Assembly (NCBI RefSeq): GCF_006716315.1 | Contig: NZ_VFOV01000001.1 | Span: 4,790,501 to 4,854,500, forward strand | Length of the DNA: 64,000 nucleotides | From: Nocardioides albertanoniae | Lineage (GTDB): Bacteria > Actinomycetota > Actinomycetes > Propionibacteriales > Nocardioidaceae | Direction: 5' to 3' | Part shown: positions 28,926 through 37,793 of the stretch, piece after piece | Numbering within the stretch: the first letter of the stretch is position 1 | How the letters are laid out: each line of letters begins with the position of its first letter | Made by a program: the position numbers and the translations under genes | Notes under the pieces: generated by a model | Told to the model about the DNA's origin: nothing | What the model saw: only the letters and a program-made list of their open reading frames with translations | Databases searched by the model: none

Positions 28926-28961
28926 ACGAGGGGGTCGGTGCATGGCACCGGGCCCCCTCGT
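28926..28961. terminator. Hairpin between Esx pair and eccD
   Basis: ACGAGGGGG (28926-28934) pairs with CCCCCTCGT (28953-28961) and CGGTGC with GCACCG, separated by a one- or two-base bulge; loop ATG. It lies just downstream of the minus-strand Esx gene and upstream of eccD, so it could terminate the abundant esx transcript and limit read-through to eccD. Confidence 0.65.
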
Positions 28962-28980
28962 GTTGCGCTCTCAGGCGGTC

Positions 28981-29274
28981 TCAGCCGCCGAGACCGGCCG
29001 CGCCGCGTCGGTCGGCGTTGTGCATCTCAGCGCCGGCCTCGTTCACGAACTTGCTGCTCTTGTCCAGCGAGAAGGCAAGCTCGCGGATGCTCGCGTTCCA
29101 CCTGGCCTGAGCCTGGTTGTAGGCGTTCGCCGCCTCACCGGTGAAGTCCTGCTGGAGCTTCAGGATCTGGCTCTCCAGCCCGTCGAGCTCGCGGTCCATC
29201 TCCGCCACGCCCTTGAGCAGGATGTCGGTGATGTTGCCCATCTGTCCGTGGTTTACGACAATTTCTTCGCTCAT
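28981..29274 (-). CDS. WXG100-family Esx protein (FTG variant)
   Basis: A 97-residue helical-hairpin protein of the WXG100 class. The turn at residues 44-46 is FTG rather than WXG (QDFTGEAANAYNQAQ); a Trp occurs further on (Trp59). No YxxxD/E motif. The C-terminus is Gly/Ala-rich. It is paired with the adjacent WXG100 gene 27 bases upstream, so a heterodimer like EsxA/EsxB is likely, secreted by the adjacent system. Confidence 0.88.
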   Translation of the reverse strand: MSEEIVVNHGQMGNITDILLKGVAEMDRELDGLESQILKLQQDFTGEAANAYNQAQARWNASIRELAFSLDKSSKFVNEAGAEMHNADRRGAAGLGG

Positions 29275-29301
29275 GTCAGTCCCCTTGAAGTCGCTGCGGT
29301 G

Positions 29302-29631
29302 TCAGAACGTGTACTTGGTGCCCTCGACCTGACCGGCGATGGCGCTGCTCTGCGAAGCAACGTCCTGGTCAGCGTCGGAACCGAGCCTGCGAGCGTTCGT
29401 CAGACCCTGCGTGAGCAGGTCGAGCGCCTTGGTGATCTCACGGGCCTTGTCGTTGTAGGTGTTCATGAGCTGCTGGAACGAGGTGCCGCCAGCGCCCTTC
29501 CACCCCGAGGATCCAGCCGACTGAGCCTCGGTGACAGTGCGGGAGTTGATGCTGTCCAGCTTCTGCTTGGTCTCTTCGATGAAGCCGACGGCGGTGTTGA
29601 TCGCCTGGCCTTGCTTGATCTCACTGCTCAT
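29302..29631 (-). CDS. WXG100-family Esx protein (canonical WXG)
   Basis: A 109-residue WXG100 protein with the motif GWKGAGGTSF (Trp44-Lys-Gly46) between two amphipathic helices. It ends VEGTKYTF, with no YxxxD/E signal. It lies upstream of its presumed partner on the same transcript and between the two eccD genes. Likely secreted as a heterodimer. Confidence 0.9.
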   Translation of the reverse strand: MSSEIKQGQAINTAVGFIEETKQKLDSINSRTVTEAQSAGSSGWKGAGGTSFQQLMNTYNDKAREITKALDLLTQGLTNARRLGSDADQDVASQSSAIAGQVEGTKYTF

Positions 29632-29787
29632 GGAGCTGTCCTTCCACCGGCGGAACCGGTTTTCCTAGGTTGATACCTGATGGAGCCCGGCTCCCGATGG
29701 GCTCCCCCCGAGGTCCGGACAATGTGCTCTTACCCCGTCGCCGGAGTTCTAAACACAATTTCCTGAAGTTTTTTCTAGCCCTGCTCT

Positions 29788-31161
29788 TTACCCATTGAAA
29801 CCCGATTCCCACAGATGACGGAAGAACCCTGAGGAAACCACGAAGGAAGCGATGACGGCCGCGCCGCACAGCGACTCCGCCCAGTCTGCCCGCGAGGCCC
29901 ACTTCGCCGAACGCCAGCCCCGGCCGGTCGCGATCGCCGCGATGACCGTCGCGAAGCCGATCACCACGACACCGAGACCGAACCAACGGACCAGGTCGGG
30001 GTCGGCCCAGCCTACGAACGCATGGATGCCGACGGCCAGCGCAATAACGCCGGCGACCCGGAGCACGCCGCGCGGCAGCCAGTAGCGATAGCTGCGCGCC
30101 GAGAGCAGGATCACGAAGGCACCGGCGAGCAGGATCACCCAGCCACCGATCTGATCCACGTCGGCGGTCGCGGTCGCCACGACACCGGGACCGCTCACCG
30201 CCACCAGACCGAGCACCGCCCACGACGCGGCCGCCAGCGTGCGGGCGCCGCGGTCGGCGACGACGGTGACCTCGTCGTACGGCACCGTCGACGTGCCCGA
30301 GGTGGTCTTCGCCCGCGCCGACCAGGCGGTCACCGAGAGCTTGGAGACGTCGAGGAGATAGGAGTCGGGCACGTCGACGGCGTAGGAGGGCACGATCCGC
30401 GCGGCCAGTGCGGCAGCCGCGAACAGGATCGACCACGGCACCTGCGGCGACGTGCCGAACAGGGCACACAGCGCCGTCACTACGAAGACGGCCGCGCCGG
30501 TCGAGGTCCAGACCTTGAGCGCCGCGTCGACATGGTCGACCAGCGAGCGCGAGATCGTGGCGACGACGGCTGCGCTCAGCCCGGCCATGCCGACCGCCAT
30601 CGGCAGCGTCTCCACGGTAGGCGTCGAGACGACGACGAAGGCGGCACCGCCGGCGAAGGCCGGGGCGGCGAGCGCCCGGCGTGCGGCGTACGGCCCGGCG
30701 GGGGCGATGCCGACGACGGCTCCGACCGCGAGCAGGACGGCGGTGGCCAGCCGATGCCAGCCGTCGGCATGAGCACCGAACCCGGCGCCCGCGACCGCCA
30801 GCAACGTGGCGAGACCGACCCAGTAGAACGAGAAGCTGCCGGCCCGCCTGGGAGCGGAGGTCTCGACGACCTCACGCGTCACGTAGGCCTGCGTGGGCGG
30901 CGAGTCGGCGGCCAGGAGCACGCCCGTGGTGATGCCGCGCGAGGCGAGCGAGACGTCGGGGTCGAGCACGTCGCCACGCCGGTCACGCAGCGCCGGCGCT
31001 GCCGGGAGCCCGACTGCGGTCGCGTACTCCCGAGCGAGGTCGGCGGCGTGTGCATCGGAGGGAACGACGATGTCGACCACGCCGGCAGTGCCGTGGACCG
31101 TGACTGCCAGCCCACCTGCTGCGAGCGCCGGCTCAACGGCTTCGGCCGCCTGAGTGGGCAT
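29788..31161 (-). CDS. EccD-like T7SS membrane protein (copy 2)
   Basis: A 457-residue second EccD-like protein: N-terminal ubiquitin-like domain (about 20-95, including VDIVVPSDAHAADLAREY) and about eleven membrane helices. ATG 31161 is chosen because GGAGG lies a few bases upstream (GGGAGGTGTC-ATG). It is divergent from the eccC gene and precedes the Esx pair. It is clearly diverged from copy 1, so it is not a recent duplication; the two may form a heterodimeric EccD module. Confidence 0.88.
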   Translation of the reverse strand: MPTQAAEAVEPALAAGGLAVTVHGTAGVVDIVVPSDAHAADLAREYATAVGLPAAPALRDRRGDVLDPDVSLASRGITTGVLLAADSPPTQAYVTREVVETSAPRRAGSFSFYWVGLATLLAVAGAGFGAHADGWHRLATAVLLAVGAVVGIAPAGPYAARRALAAPAFAGGAAFVVVSTPTVETLPMAVGMAGLSAAVVATISRSLVDHVDAALKVWTSTGAAVFVVTALCALFGTSPQVPWSILFAAAALAARIVPSYAVDVPDSYLLDVSKLSVTAWSARAKTTSGTSTVPYDEVTVVADRGARTLAAASWAVLGLVAVSGPGVVATATADVDQIGGWVILLAGAFVILLSARSYRYWLPRGVLRVAGVIALAVGIHAFVGWADPDLVRWFGLGVVVIGFATVIAAIATGRGWRSAKWASRADWAESLCGAAVIASFVVSSGFFRHLWESGFNG

Positions 31162-31334
31162 GACACCTCCCGGATGTGTAAAGACCCTGTGACAGAGTTC
31201 CACATCGGAAGCTCCAGCGCCCGTTTTACCGGACCCGCGCGGTCAAGGGTAGTAGCGGCGGGTCGAGCGCTCTAAGATCCACACGTCCTGCGGCATCCGG
31301 GCCCGCGGGAACCGAATCAGTCTCAGGGGGACAC

Positions 31335-34300
31335 GTGACGATCGCTGCGACTGCCGGCGGCACCCGCACCGAGGAGCCCGAGGTCCCCGAAGGGGAGCTC
31401 GCCCTCAACCCGCCACCGGCCATCGAGGACGGCGAGGGCGTCGGCGGCGTGCTGATGAACGCCATCCCCATGCTCGGCAGCCTCGGCTCGATCGTGCTGG
31501 TGGCGACCATGCAGCCCGCGGCGGGCGCGGGCGGCGGCGTACCGATCCAGAAGTATCTCGCAGCGGGCATGTTCCTCTTCGCGACGCTCGGCTTCATCTT
31601 CGTGCAGATCGACCGGCAGCGGAAGCAGAAGCAGAAGCAGGTCGGCGGTCAGCGCACCGACTATCTCCGCTATCTGGCAGGCATCCGCAAGTCGGCCCGC
31701 AAGGCCGGCGAGCAGCAGCGCAAGGCGCTGACCTGGCACTATCCCGCGCCGACGTCGCTGCCCGCGATCGCCGAGGAGCGCAGCCGGCTGTGGGAGCGGC
31801 CCAACACCCACAAGCGCTACCTCGACGTACGTTACGGCGTGGCGCACCAGCCCCTGGCCCTCACGCTGAGGCCGCCCGAGCAGACGCCGATCGACCAGGT
31901 CGACCCGGCCTCGGCGAGCGCGCTGCACCGGCTTCTGACTGTGCACCGGATCCAGCCCGACCTGCCCGCGGCGACCAACCTGCGCGGCTTCGACAAGATG
32001 GAGATCTGCGGCAACGAAGACCAGGCCAGGGCGCTCGCCAGGGCGCTGATCTGCGGGATGACGACCTTCCACTCCCCCGAGCAGCTGGTCGTCGCCGTGC
32101 TCACCTCCGAGCGCAACCTGGCCGAGTGGGACTGGGTCAAGTGGCTCCCCCACGCGCAGAGCGGCCGCGAGGTCGACGCCGTGGGCCCGCGGCGCATGGT
32201 GGTCACCAACATCAACGACCTCGGCGCGCTGCTTCCGACCGAGGTCGGCGAGCGCGCCCGGTGGGGCACCGACGACCGGATCCCCACGCCGCAGGTGGTG
32301 GTGCTCGTCGACGGCGGCAGCGTGCCGCCGGGCAACCACGTGCTGCCCGACGACGGCATCCAGGGCGTCACCGTCATCGACCTACCGACGCACTGGGACG
32401 AGCTCTTCGACTCCAGCCGAGTGCGGTTCCTGATCGACGACGAGGAGCCCGACGAGAACAACACGGTCTCCGGCTATCAGGTGCGCGTACGCATGGACCC
32501 GGTGCGTCTGCGCGTGGACCAGATGACGTTGGCCGACGCCGAGGCCTACGCTCGGCGCCTGACCGCGCTCTACACGGTGGCACCGGAGGGCTCCGACGCG
32601 GCCGCCGAGACCCCGCAGGACACCGAGATCGCCGCCCCGAAGGACTACATGGCGCTGCTCGGTCTGGGTGACGTACGCTCCTTCGACCCGGAGATCGCCT
32701 GGCGCCCGCGCGCCAACCGTGACCGGCTGCGGGTGCCGGTGGGTGTCGGCGAGGCCGGCCAGCAGGTCTACATGGACATCAAGGAATCGGCCCAGCAGGG
32801 CATGGGGCCGCACGGTCTCGTCATCGGTGCGACCGGCTCCGGCAAGTCGGAGTTCCTCCGCACCCTGGTGCTCGGGCTGGTGCTCACCCACCCGCCCGAG
32901 GTGCTCAACCTGGTGCTGGTCGACTTCAAGGGTGGTGCGACCTTCGCCGGCATGGCCGGCATGCCGCACGTCTCCGCGGTGATCACCAACCTCGAGGGCG
33001 AGCTCACCCTGGTCGACCGTATGCAGGACGCGCTCTCCGGTGAGATGACCCGGCGCCAGGAGCTGCTGCGCGAGGCCGGCAACTTCTCCTCGCTGAAGGA
33101 CTACGAGAAGGCGCGCACGCAGGACCCGTCGCTGGATCCGATGCCGTCGCTGTTCATCGTGGTCGACGAGTTCTCCGAGATGCTCTCGGCTAAGCCCGAG
33201 TTCATCGACCTCTTCGTCGCGATCGGTCGCCTGGGTCGATCCCTCGGCATCCACCTGCTGCTCGCCTCGCAGCGGCTCGAGGAGGGTCGCCTGCGCGGGC
33301 TCGACTCCCACCTCTCCTACCGCGTCGGTCTGCGTACGTTCTCCGCTCAGGAGTCGCGGACCGTGCTCGGGGTGCCCGACGCCTACGAGCTGCCGGCCAT
33401 CCCGGGCCTGGGTTATCTGAAGCCCGACCCGACCAACATGCAGCGGTTCCGGGCGGCGTACGTCTCCGGGCCGCCGGCCGCCGGGTCGCGGATCCGTCGC
33501 GACGAGGGCGGGAAGCTGCAGGGCATCTACCCGTTCTCCGTCGCCGAGGTGAAGCAGCTGGCGCTCCCGGTCGAGGAGGACGAGGCGCCCGCGGCACCGG
33601 TGGTCGACGAGGACGGCGTGCAGAAGTCGATGCTCGACATCGCCGTCGACCGGATGGTCGGCCACGGCACGCCCGCCCACCAGGTCTGGCTGCCGCCGCT
33701 CGACGTGCCCGACACGCTCGACTCGCTGATGCCCGACCTGACCACCGACCCCGACCTGGGCCTCCACTCGCCGGCCTGGAAGCGCCTCGGCGGCCTGATC
33801 GTGCCGCTCGGCATCGTCGACAAGCCGCGTGAGCAGCTGCGCGACACGCTCACCATCGACCTGCGCGGTGCGGCCGGACACGTCGCCGTCATCGGCGCTC
33901 CGCGCACCGGCAAGTCGACCCTGATGCGCACGATCCTCACCTCGATGTCGCTGACGATGACGCCGCAGGAAGTGCAGTTCTTCGTGCTCGACTTCGGCGG
34001 CGGCACGTTCGCGCCGCTGACCAAGCTCCCCCACGTCGCCGGTGTCGGCACGCGTGCCGAGCCCGATGTCGTACGCCGCGTGCTGGCCGAGGTCTCCGGC
34101 ATCATCGACCGCCGCGAGGCCTACTTCCGGGCGCAGGGCATCGACTCGATCGAGACCTACCGCACCCGCCGCGCCCGCGGCCAGGCCGACGACGGCTGGG
34201 GCGACGTCTTCCTCGTCATCGACGGCTGGGGCACCCTGCGTGCCGACTTCGACGACCTCGAGTACGCCATCCAGGAGCTCGCTCCGCGAGGCCTCACCTT

Positions 34301-35372
34301 CGGTGTCCACATCGTCGCCGCGGCCGGTCGCTGGGCAGAGTTCCGCTCCTCGATGCGCGACGTCTTCGGCACCAAGCTCGAGCTGCGGCTCGGTGACCCG
34401 ATGGACTCCGAGCTCGACCGCAAGCTGGCCGCGCTGGTGCCGACCGGACGCCCCGGTCGAGGCATCGTGAAGGAGAAGCTGCACTACCTCAGCGCGCTGC
34501 CGCGGGTGGACGGCGACAGCTCCCCCGGCACCCTCGGCGACGGGGTCGACGACCTGATCACCCGGGTCTCAGCCGCCTGGCAGGGGCCCGCCGGGCCCAA
34601 GCTGCGACTGCTTCCCGAGAAGATCGCGATCGAACGAGTCCGCGAGCAGGCCGGAGTCACCGAGGAGGAGCCCGGAAAGCGACTTCTTCTCGGCATCAAC
34701 GAGAAGGAGCTGGCCCCGGTAGGCCTCAACCCCGCCACCGAGCCACACCTGCTCGTCTTCGGAGACGGCCAGTCCGGCAAGTCCGCGATGCTGCGCAACA
34801 TCGCCCGCGAGATCATGCGGACCCACACGCCGAAGGAAGCCCAGATCGCGGTCGTCGACTACCGACGCTCGCTGCTCGGGGAGATCCCGGACGACTACCA
34901 GGTCGGCTACCTGACCTCGGCGACCCAGGCGACTCCCACGCTGAAGGATCTGGCGGACTACATGTCCAAGCGGATTCCTGGGCCCGACGTCACACCCGAG
35001 GAGCTGCGCAACCGATCGTGGTGGACGGGCGCGGACCTGTTCGTCCTGGTCGACGACTATGACCTCGTCTCGACCCAACAGGGCTCGCCGCTGGCTCCCC
35101 TGCAGCCGCTGATGGCCCAGGCCGGAGACGTCGGGCTCCACGTGATCATCGCCCGTCGCTCGGGTGGTGCCTCGCGGTCGCTCTACGAGTCGGTGATCCA
35201 GTCGATGCGCGACCTGGCCATGCCGGGGCTGCTTCTCTCCGGCAGCCCCGACGAGGGCCCGCTGCTCGGCAACCTGCGTCCGGTGCCGACGAACCCCGGT
35301 CGTGGTCGACTGATCACGCGCGACCGCGGCATCGAGGTCGTCCAGCTGGCGTGGAGTGAGTCTTCCGTCTAG
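31335..35372 (+). CDS. eccC: T7SS ATPase EccC (fused EccCa-EccCb)
   Basis: FtsK/SpoIIIE-family secretion motor, 1345 residues. Two membrane helices near residues 38-95, then three ATPase domains with P-loop lysines at 504 (GATGSGKS), 860 (GAPRTGKS) and 1149 (GDGQSGKS). Walker B is FIVVDEFSE in domain 1, but DG (LVIDGW) and DD (VLVDDYD) in domains 2 and 3, so domain 1 is the likely main motor, as known for EccC. GTG start behind AGGGGG. The only plus-strand gene of the locus core. Confidence 0.95.
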   Translation: MTIAATAGGTRTEEPEVPEGELALNPPPAIEDGEGVGGVLMNAIPMLGSLGSIVLVATMQPAAGAGGGVPIQKYLAAGMFLFATLGFIFVQIDRQRKQKQKQVGGQRTDYLRYLAGIRKSARKAGEQQRKALTWHYPAPTSLPAIAEERSRLWERPNTHKRYLDVRYGVAHQPLALTLRPPEQTPIDQVDPASASALHRLLTVHRIQPDLPAATNLRGFDKMEICGNEDQARALARALICGMTTFHSPEQLVVAVLTSERNLAEWDWVKWLPHAQSGREVDAVGPRRMVVTNINDLGALLPTEVGERARWGTDDRIPTPQVVVLVDGGSVPPGNHVLPDDGIQGVTVIDLPTHWDELFDSSRVRFLIDDEEPDENNTVSGYQVRVRMDPVRLRVDQMTLADAEAYARRLTALYTVAPEGSDAAAETPQDTEIAAPKDYMALLGLGDVRSFDPEIAWRPRANRDRLRVPVGVGEAGQQVYMDIKESAQQGMGPHGLVIGATGSGKSEFLRTLVLGLVLTHPPEVLNLVLVDFKGGATFAGMAGMPHVSAVITNLEGELTLVDRMQDALSGEMTRRQELLREAGNFSSLKDYEKARTQDPSLDPMPSLFIVVDEFSEMLSAKPEFIDLFVAIGRLGRSLGIHLLLASQRLEEGRLRGLDSHLSYRVGLRTFSAQESRTVLGVPDAYELPAIPGLGYLKPDPTNMQRFRAAYVSGPPAAGSRIRRDEGGKLQGIYPFSVAEVKQLALPVEEDEAPAAPVVDEDGVQKSMLDIAVDRMVGHGTPAHQVWLPPLDVPDTLDSLMPDLTTDPDLGLHSPAWKRLGGLIVPLGIVDKPREQLRDTLTIDLRGAAGHVAVIGAPRTGKSTLMRTILTSMSLTMTPQEVQFFVLDFGGGTFAPLTKLPHVAGVGTRAEPDVVRRVLAEVSGIIDRREAYFRAQGIDSIETYRTRRARGQADDGWGDVFLVIDGWGTLRADFDDLEYAIQELAPRGLTFGVHIVAAAGRWAEFRSSMRDVFGTKLELRLGDPMDSELDRKLAALVPTGRPGRGIVKEKLHYLSALPRVDGDSSPGTLGDGVDDLITRVSAAWQGPAGPKLRLLPEKIAIERVREQAGVTEEEPGKRLLLGINEKELAPVGLNPATEPHLLVFGDGQSGKSAMLRNIAREIMRTHTPKEAQIAVVDYRRSLLGEIPDDYQVGYLTSATQATPTLKDLADYMSKRIPGPDVTPEELRNRSWWTGADLFVLVDDYDLVSTQQGSPLAPLQPLMAQAGDVGLHVIIARRSGGASRSLYESVIQSMRDLAMPGLLLSGSPDEGPLLGNLRPVPTNPGRGRLITRDRGIEVVQLAWSESSV

Positions 35373-35392
35373 TGCCTTGACGACCTGACACG

Positions 35393-35428
35393 TAGGGCTC
35401 GCGACCTGGTCACAGGTCGCGAGCCCTA
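35393..35428. terminator. Terminator between eccC and kinase genes
   Basis: A perfect 16-bp stem (35393-35408 with 35413-35428) with loop GTCA, 20 bases after the eccC stop and 22 before the convergent kinase stop. Serves both strands. Confidence 0.85.
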
Positions 35429-35450
35429 TCCATATCCTGCTACCGGACGG

Positions 35451-37793
35451 TCAGTGCCCGGTGCCGTTGTTGTTGGACCCGTTCCGCAGGACAGGACCCG
35501 TGGCGACCTCGTCCGCGCCCGGCATCTTCCACATCTCCGCGGTGAACTTGTCCTTACCGGCAATCAGGACCGACGCCTCGTTGACGTGCTTGTAGTCTCC
35601 GCCGACTTCTCTGAGCGGGAGGACCAGGTCATCACGACCGTCGCCGTTGAGGTCGGCGACGGCAGGATAGTCGGGCCCGATGACGTCGTCGTCGACGGTG
35701 ACAGGGACTGCGGTCTCCCAGGACTTCCGATGGACGAACGTCTCCTCGGCGGCGTCATAGGCGTAGACGCGGATGTCAGATCCCTCGTAGACGACCGCCT
35801 CCTCTTTTCCGTCACCGTCGACGTCGGCGAAGATCACCGAGCTCGTGGCCTCGGCGACCCAGGGACCGGGATCTTTCATCTGCGCCTTCTCAAACTTCGT
35901 GCCGGTGCTCATCAGCATCGTGGCCACGGCCGGGGATCGCTGATTGCCGCCGAAGGCGATGTCGGCCTTCTTGTCTCCGTCGACGTCACCGACGGTGAAG
36001 TTGACGTCCCACGCGGTGCCCTTCCAGGTGGTCGTGAACCACTCGGTGGACTTGGCCCAGGTGTTGTCGGCCTTGCTGAGCATGACGGTGACGTGCATCT
36101 TCAGGTCTGTGAGCTTGCCCAGATCCTCGTCCTCGGCGGGCAGCTTCTTCCCGTTGCCGATGGAGATCATCGCCATGTCGTCGCGGCCGTCACCGTTGAA
36201 GTCGTCGCAGAACATGGCCAGGCGCTTGCCCGCGGCAGGCACCTGGATGGCGCCGTCGGGCTGGTTCTTCGCGTTGGAGTCGACGTTGAACTGCGATCCG
36301 ACACCCGAGACCTTGATGACGTCTGCGCGGCCGTCGGCATCCAGGTCACCGATCAGGTTGCCGGAGCCGAGGCCCTTGGTGGTGGCCTTCTCGAAGCCCT
36401 TGCCGGTCGAGGCGAACGACGTCGCGGGATCGTTGTCGCCAGCGGAGGCGAAGAGGTGGAACGGACCGCTTCGGAGCACCAGATCGCCCTTCCCGTCGCC
36501 GGTCACGTCACCGCGTACGGCGGGTTCGGGCTCGGCCGGAGAATCGGTGGTCGACAGGGTGATCCCGACCGCTGTGCCTCCCGCGGCGACGACGGCAACA
36601 GCCGCTGCCGCGGCGATCCACCACTTGGTCTTGGCACGTTTGAGGGTGACGTCAGCACCGGAGGCGAAGCCCATCTGGCGCCCTGCCATCGCCGCGAAGC
36701 GGTCGCGCACCCGCACCGCGTCGCTGGTGCGTTGGGCAGGATCCTTGACGAGCAGCCCGCCCTGACCGGAGAGCAGGTCGTTGGCCTGCAGCGTGAAGTC
36801 GTCGCGTCCCGGCAGGACGGGGATCTCCTGAGAGCTGTGAGCCATCGCGGTCTCGACGTCGTTGGCCCCGGTGAACGGCACGGTGCCAGTGACCAGCTCG
36901 TAGAAGAGGCAGCCCAGCGAATACAGGTCGCTCGCCGGCGAAGCCGACGCACCCATCGCACGCTCGGGCGCCAGGTAGTCCCACGCGCCCGAGTGGATCC
37001 CGGGCCTCGCGGTCGCGGAGTCGTGAGCCCGTGCTGCCGCGAAGTCGGAGAGATAGGCGTACGGCGGCTCGTTGCTGTCGCGCAGGAGGATGTTGGACGG
37101 CTTCACGTCGCTGTGCACCACCCCGACCTCGGGCGAGTGGATCGCCGCCAGCCCGTCGGCGATCTGGGCACAGATGTCAGCGGCCAGCGCGCCACGGAGG
37201 CGACGCTTCGTCTTGAGCAGCGAAGCGAGGTCGCCGCCATCGGCGTACTGGGAGACCAGGTAGGGCGCGCCGTCGCTCGTGCGGCCGCTGGTGTAGACGC
37301 CCAGGATGTGGGGCGAGTCGAGCTTGGCCATCAACGAGGCCTGCTTGTTGAAGCGCGAGACGAACTCGGGGTCGCGGGCGGTCTGCCCGAGGAGCACCTT
37401 GACCGCGACCGCCCGGTTGAGCCGGGTGTCCGTCGCTCGGTAGACGACCGCCATGTCGTTGGACGCCACCTGCTGCTCGAGCCGGTAGGGACCGATCATC
37501 CCGGGCGAGTCGCGCTGAACGGTGGGCTCTGCGCCGGCTCCCGAGGCCGCGGGGGGAGGCGGTGGCGGAGGTGTCTGGGTCGGTTTCTGGGAGTGCGACT
37601 GACCCGTGGGTGGGGGCGGTGGGGGCGTCGTCGGAGCGGCGGACGGAGACGGCGGAGGCGGCGGAGGCGGAGGCGGCGGTGTGCTGGGCGGTGTGGTCGG
37701 CCGCACCGGCCGGGGCCGGATCGTGGTCTTGTCCGGGTCGGACTCGGGTCTGCGGGGAGGCGTACTGCCGGTGTTTCCGGTGGGATCGCTCAT
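35451..37793 (-). CDS. Degenerate Ser/Thr-kinase-like receptor with FG-GAP ectodomain
   Basis: A 780-residue protein: a Pro-rich N-terminus (runs of prolines, 30-85), a kinase-fold domain (about 100-370), one membrane helix (about 390-412) and an extracellular beta-propeller with six Ca-binding-like repeats such as DVTGDGKGDL, DFNGDGRDDM and DLNGDGRDDL. The kinase is degenerate: the P-loop LEQQVASNDMAVVY has no glycines, the alpha-C Glu is Gln151, HRD is HSD, and DFG is DFA (250-252). Lys132, Asp229 and APE remain. Its start overlaps the stop of the intact kinase upstream (ATGA). May be a pseudokinase regulator of that partner. Confidence 0.88.
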   Translation of the reverse strand: MSDPTGNTGSTPPRRPESDPDKTTIRPRPVRPTTPPSTPPPPPPPPPPSPSAAPTTPPPPPPTGQSHSQKPTQTPPPPPPPAASGAGAEPTVQRDSPGMIGPYRLEQQVASNDMAVVYRATDTRLNRAVAVKVLLGQTARDPEFVSRFNKQASLMAKLDSPHILGVYTSGRTSDGAPYLVSQYADGGDLASLLKTKRRLRGALAADICAQIADGLAAIHSPEVGVVHSDVKPSNILLRDSNEPPYAYLSDFAAARAHDSATARPGIHSGAWDYLAPERAMGASASPASDLYSLGCLFYELVTGTVPFTGANDVETAMAHSSQEIPVLPGRDDFTLQANDLLSGQGGLLVKDPAQRTSDAVRVRDRFAAMAGRQMGFASGADVTLKRAKTKWWIAAAAAVAVVAAGGTAVGITLSTTDSPAEPEPAVRGDVTGDGKGDLVLRSGPFHLFASAGDNDPATSFASTGKGFEKATTKGLGSGNLIGDLDADGRADVIKVSGVGSQFNVDSNAKNQPDGAIQVPAAGKRLAMFCDDFNGDGRDDMAMISIGNGKKLPAEDEDLGKLTDLKMHVTVMLSKADNTWAKSTEWFTTTWKGTAWDVNFTVGDVDGDKKADIAFGGNQRSPAVATMLMSTGTKFEKAQMKDPGPWVAEATSSVIFADVDGDGKEEAVVYEGSDIRVYAYDAAEETFVHRKSWETAVPVTVDDDVIGPDYPAVADLNGDGRDDLVLPLREVGGDYKHVNEASVLIAGKDKFTAEMWKMPGADEVATGPVLRNGSNNNGTGH

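Noticed and set aside
31162..31334. Possible second CRP site (TGTGACAGAGTTCCACA) between eccD copy 2 and eccC
   Set aside because: The half-sites are one base too far apart for the TGTGA-N6-TCACA geometry.
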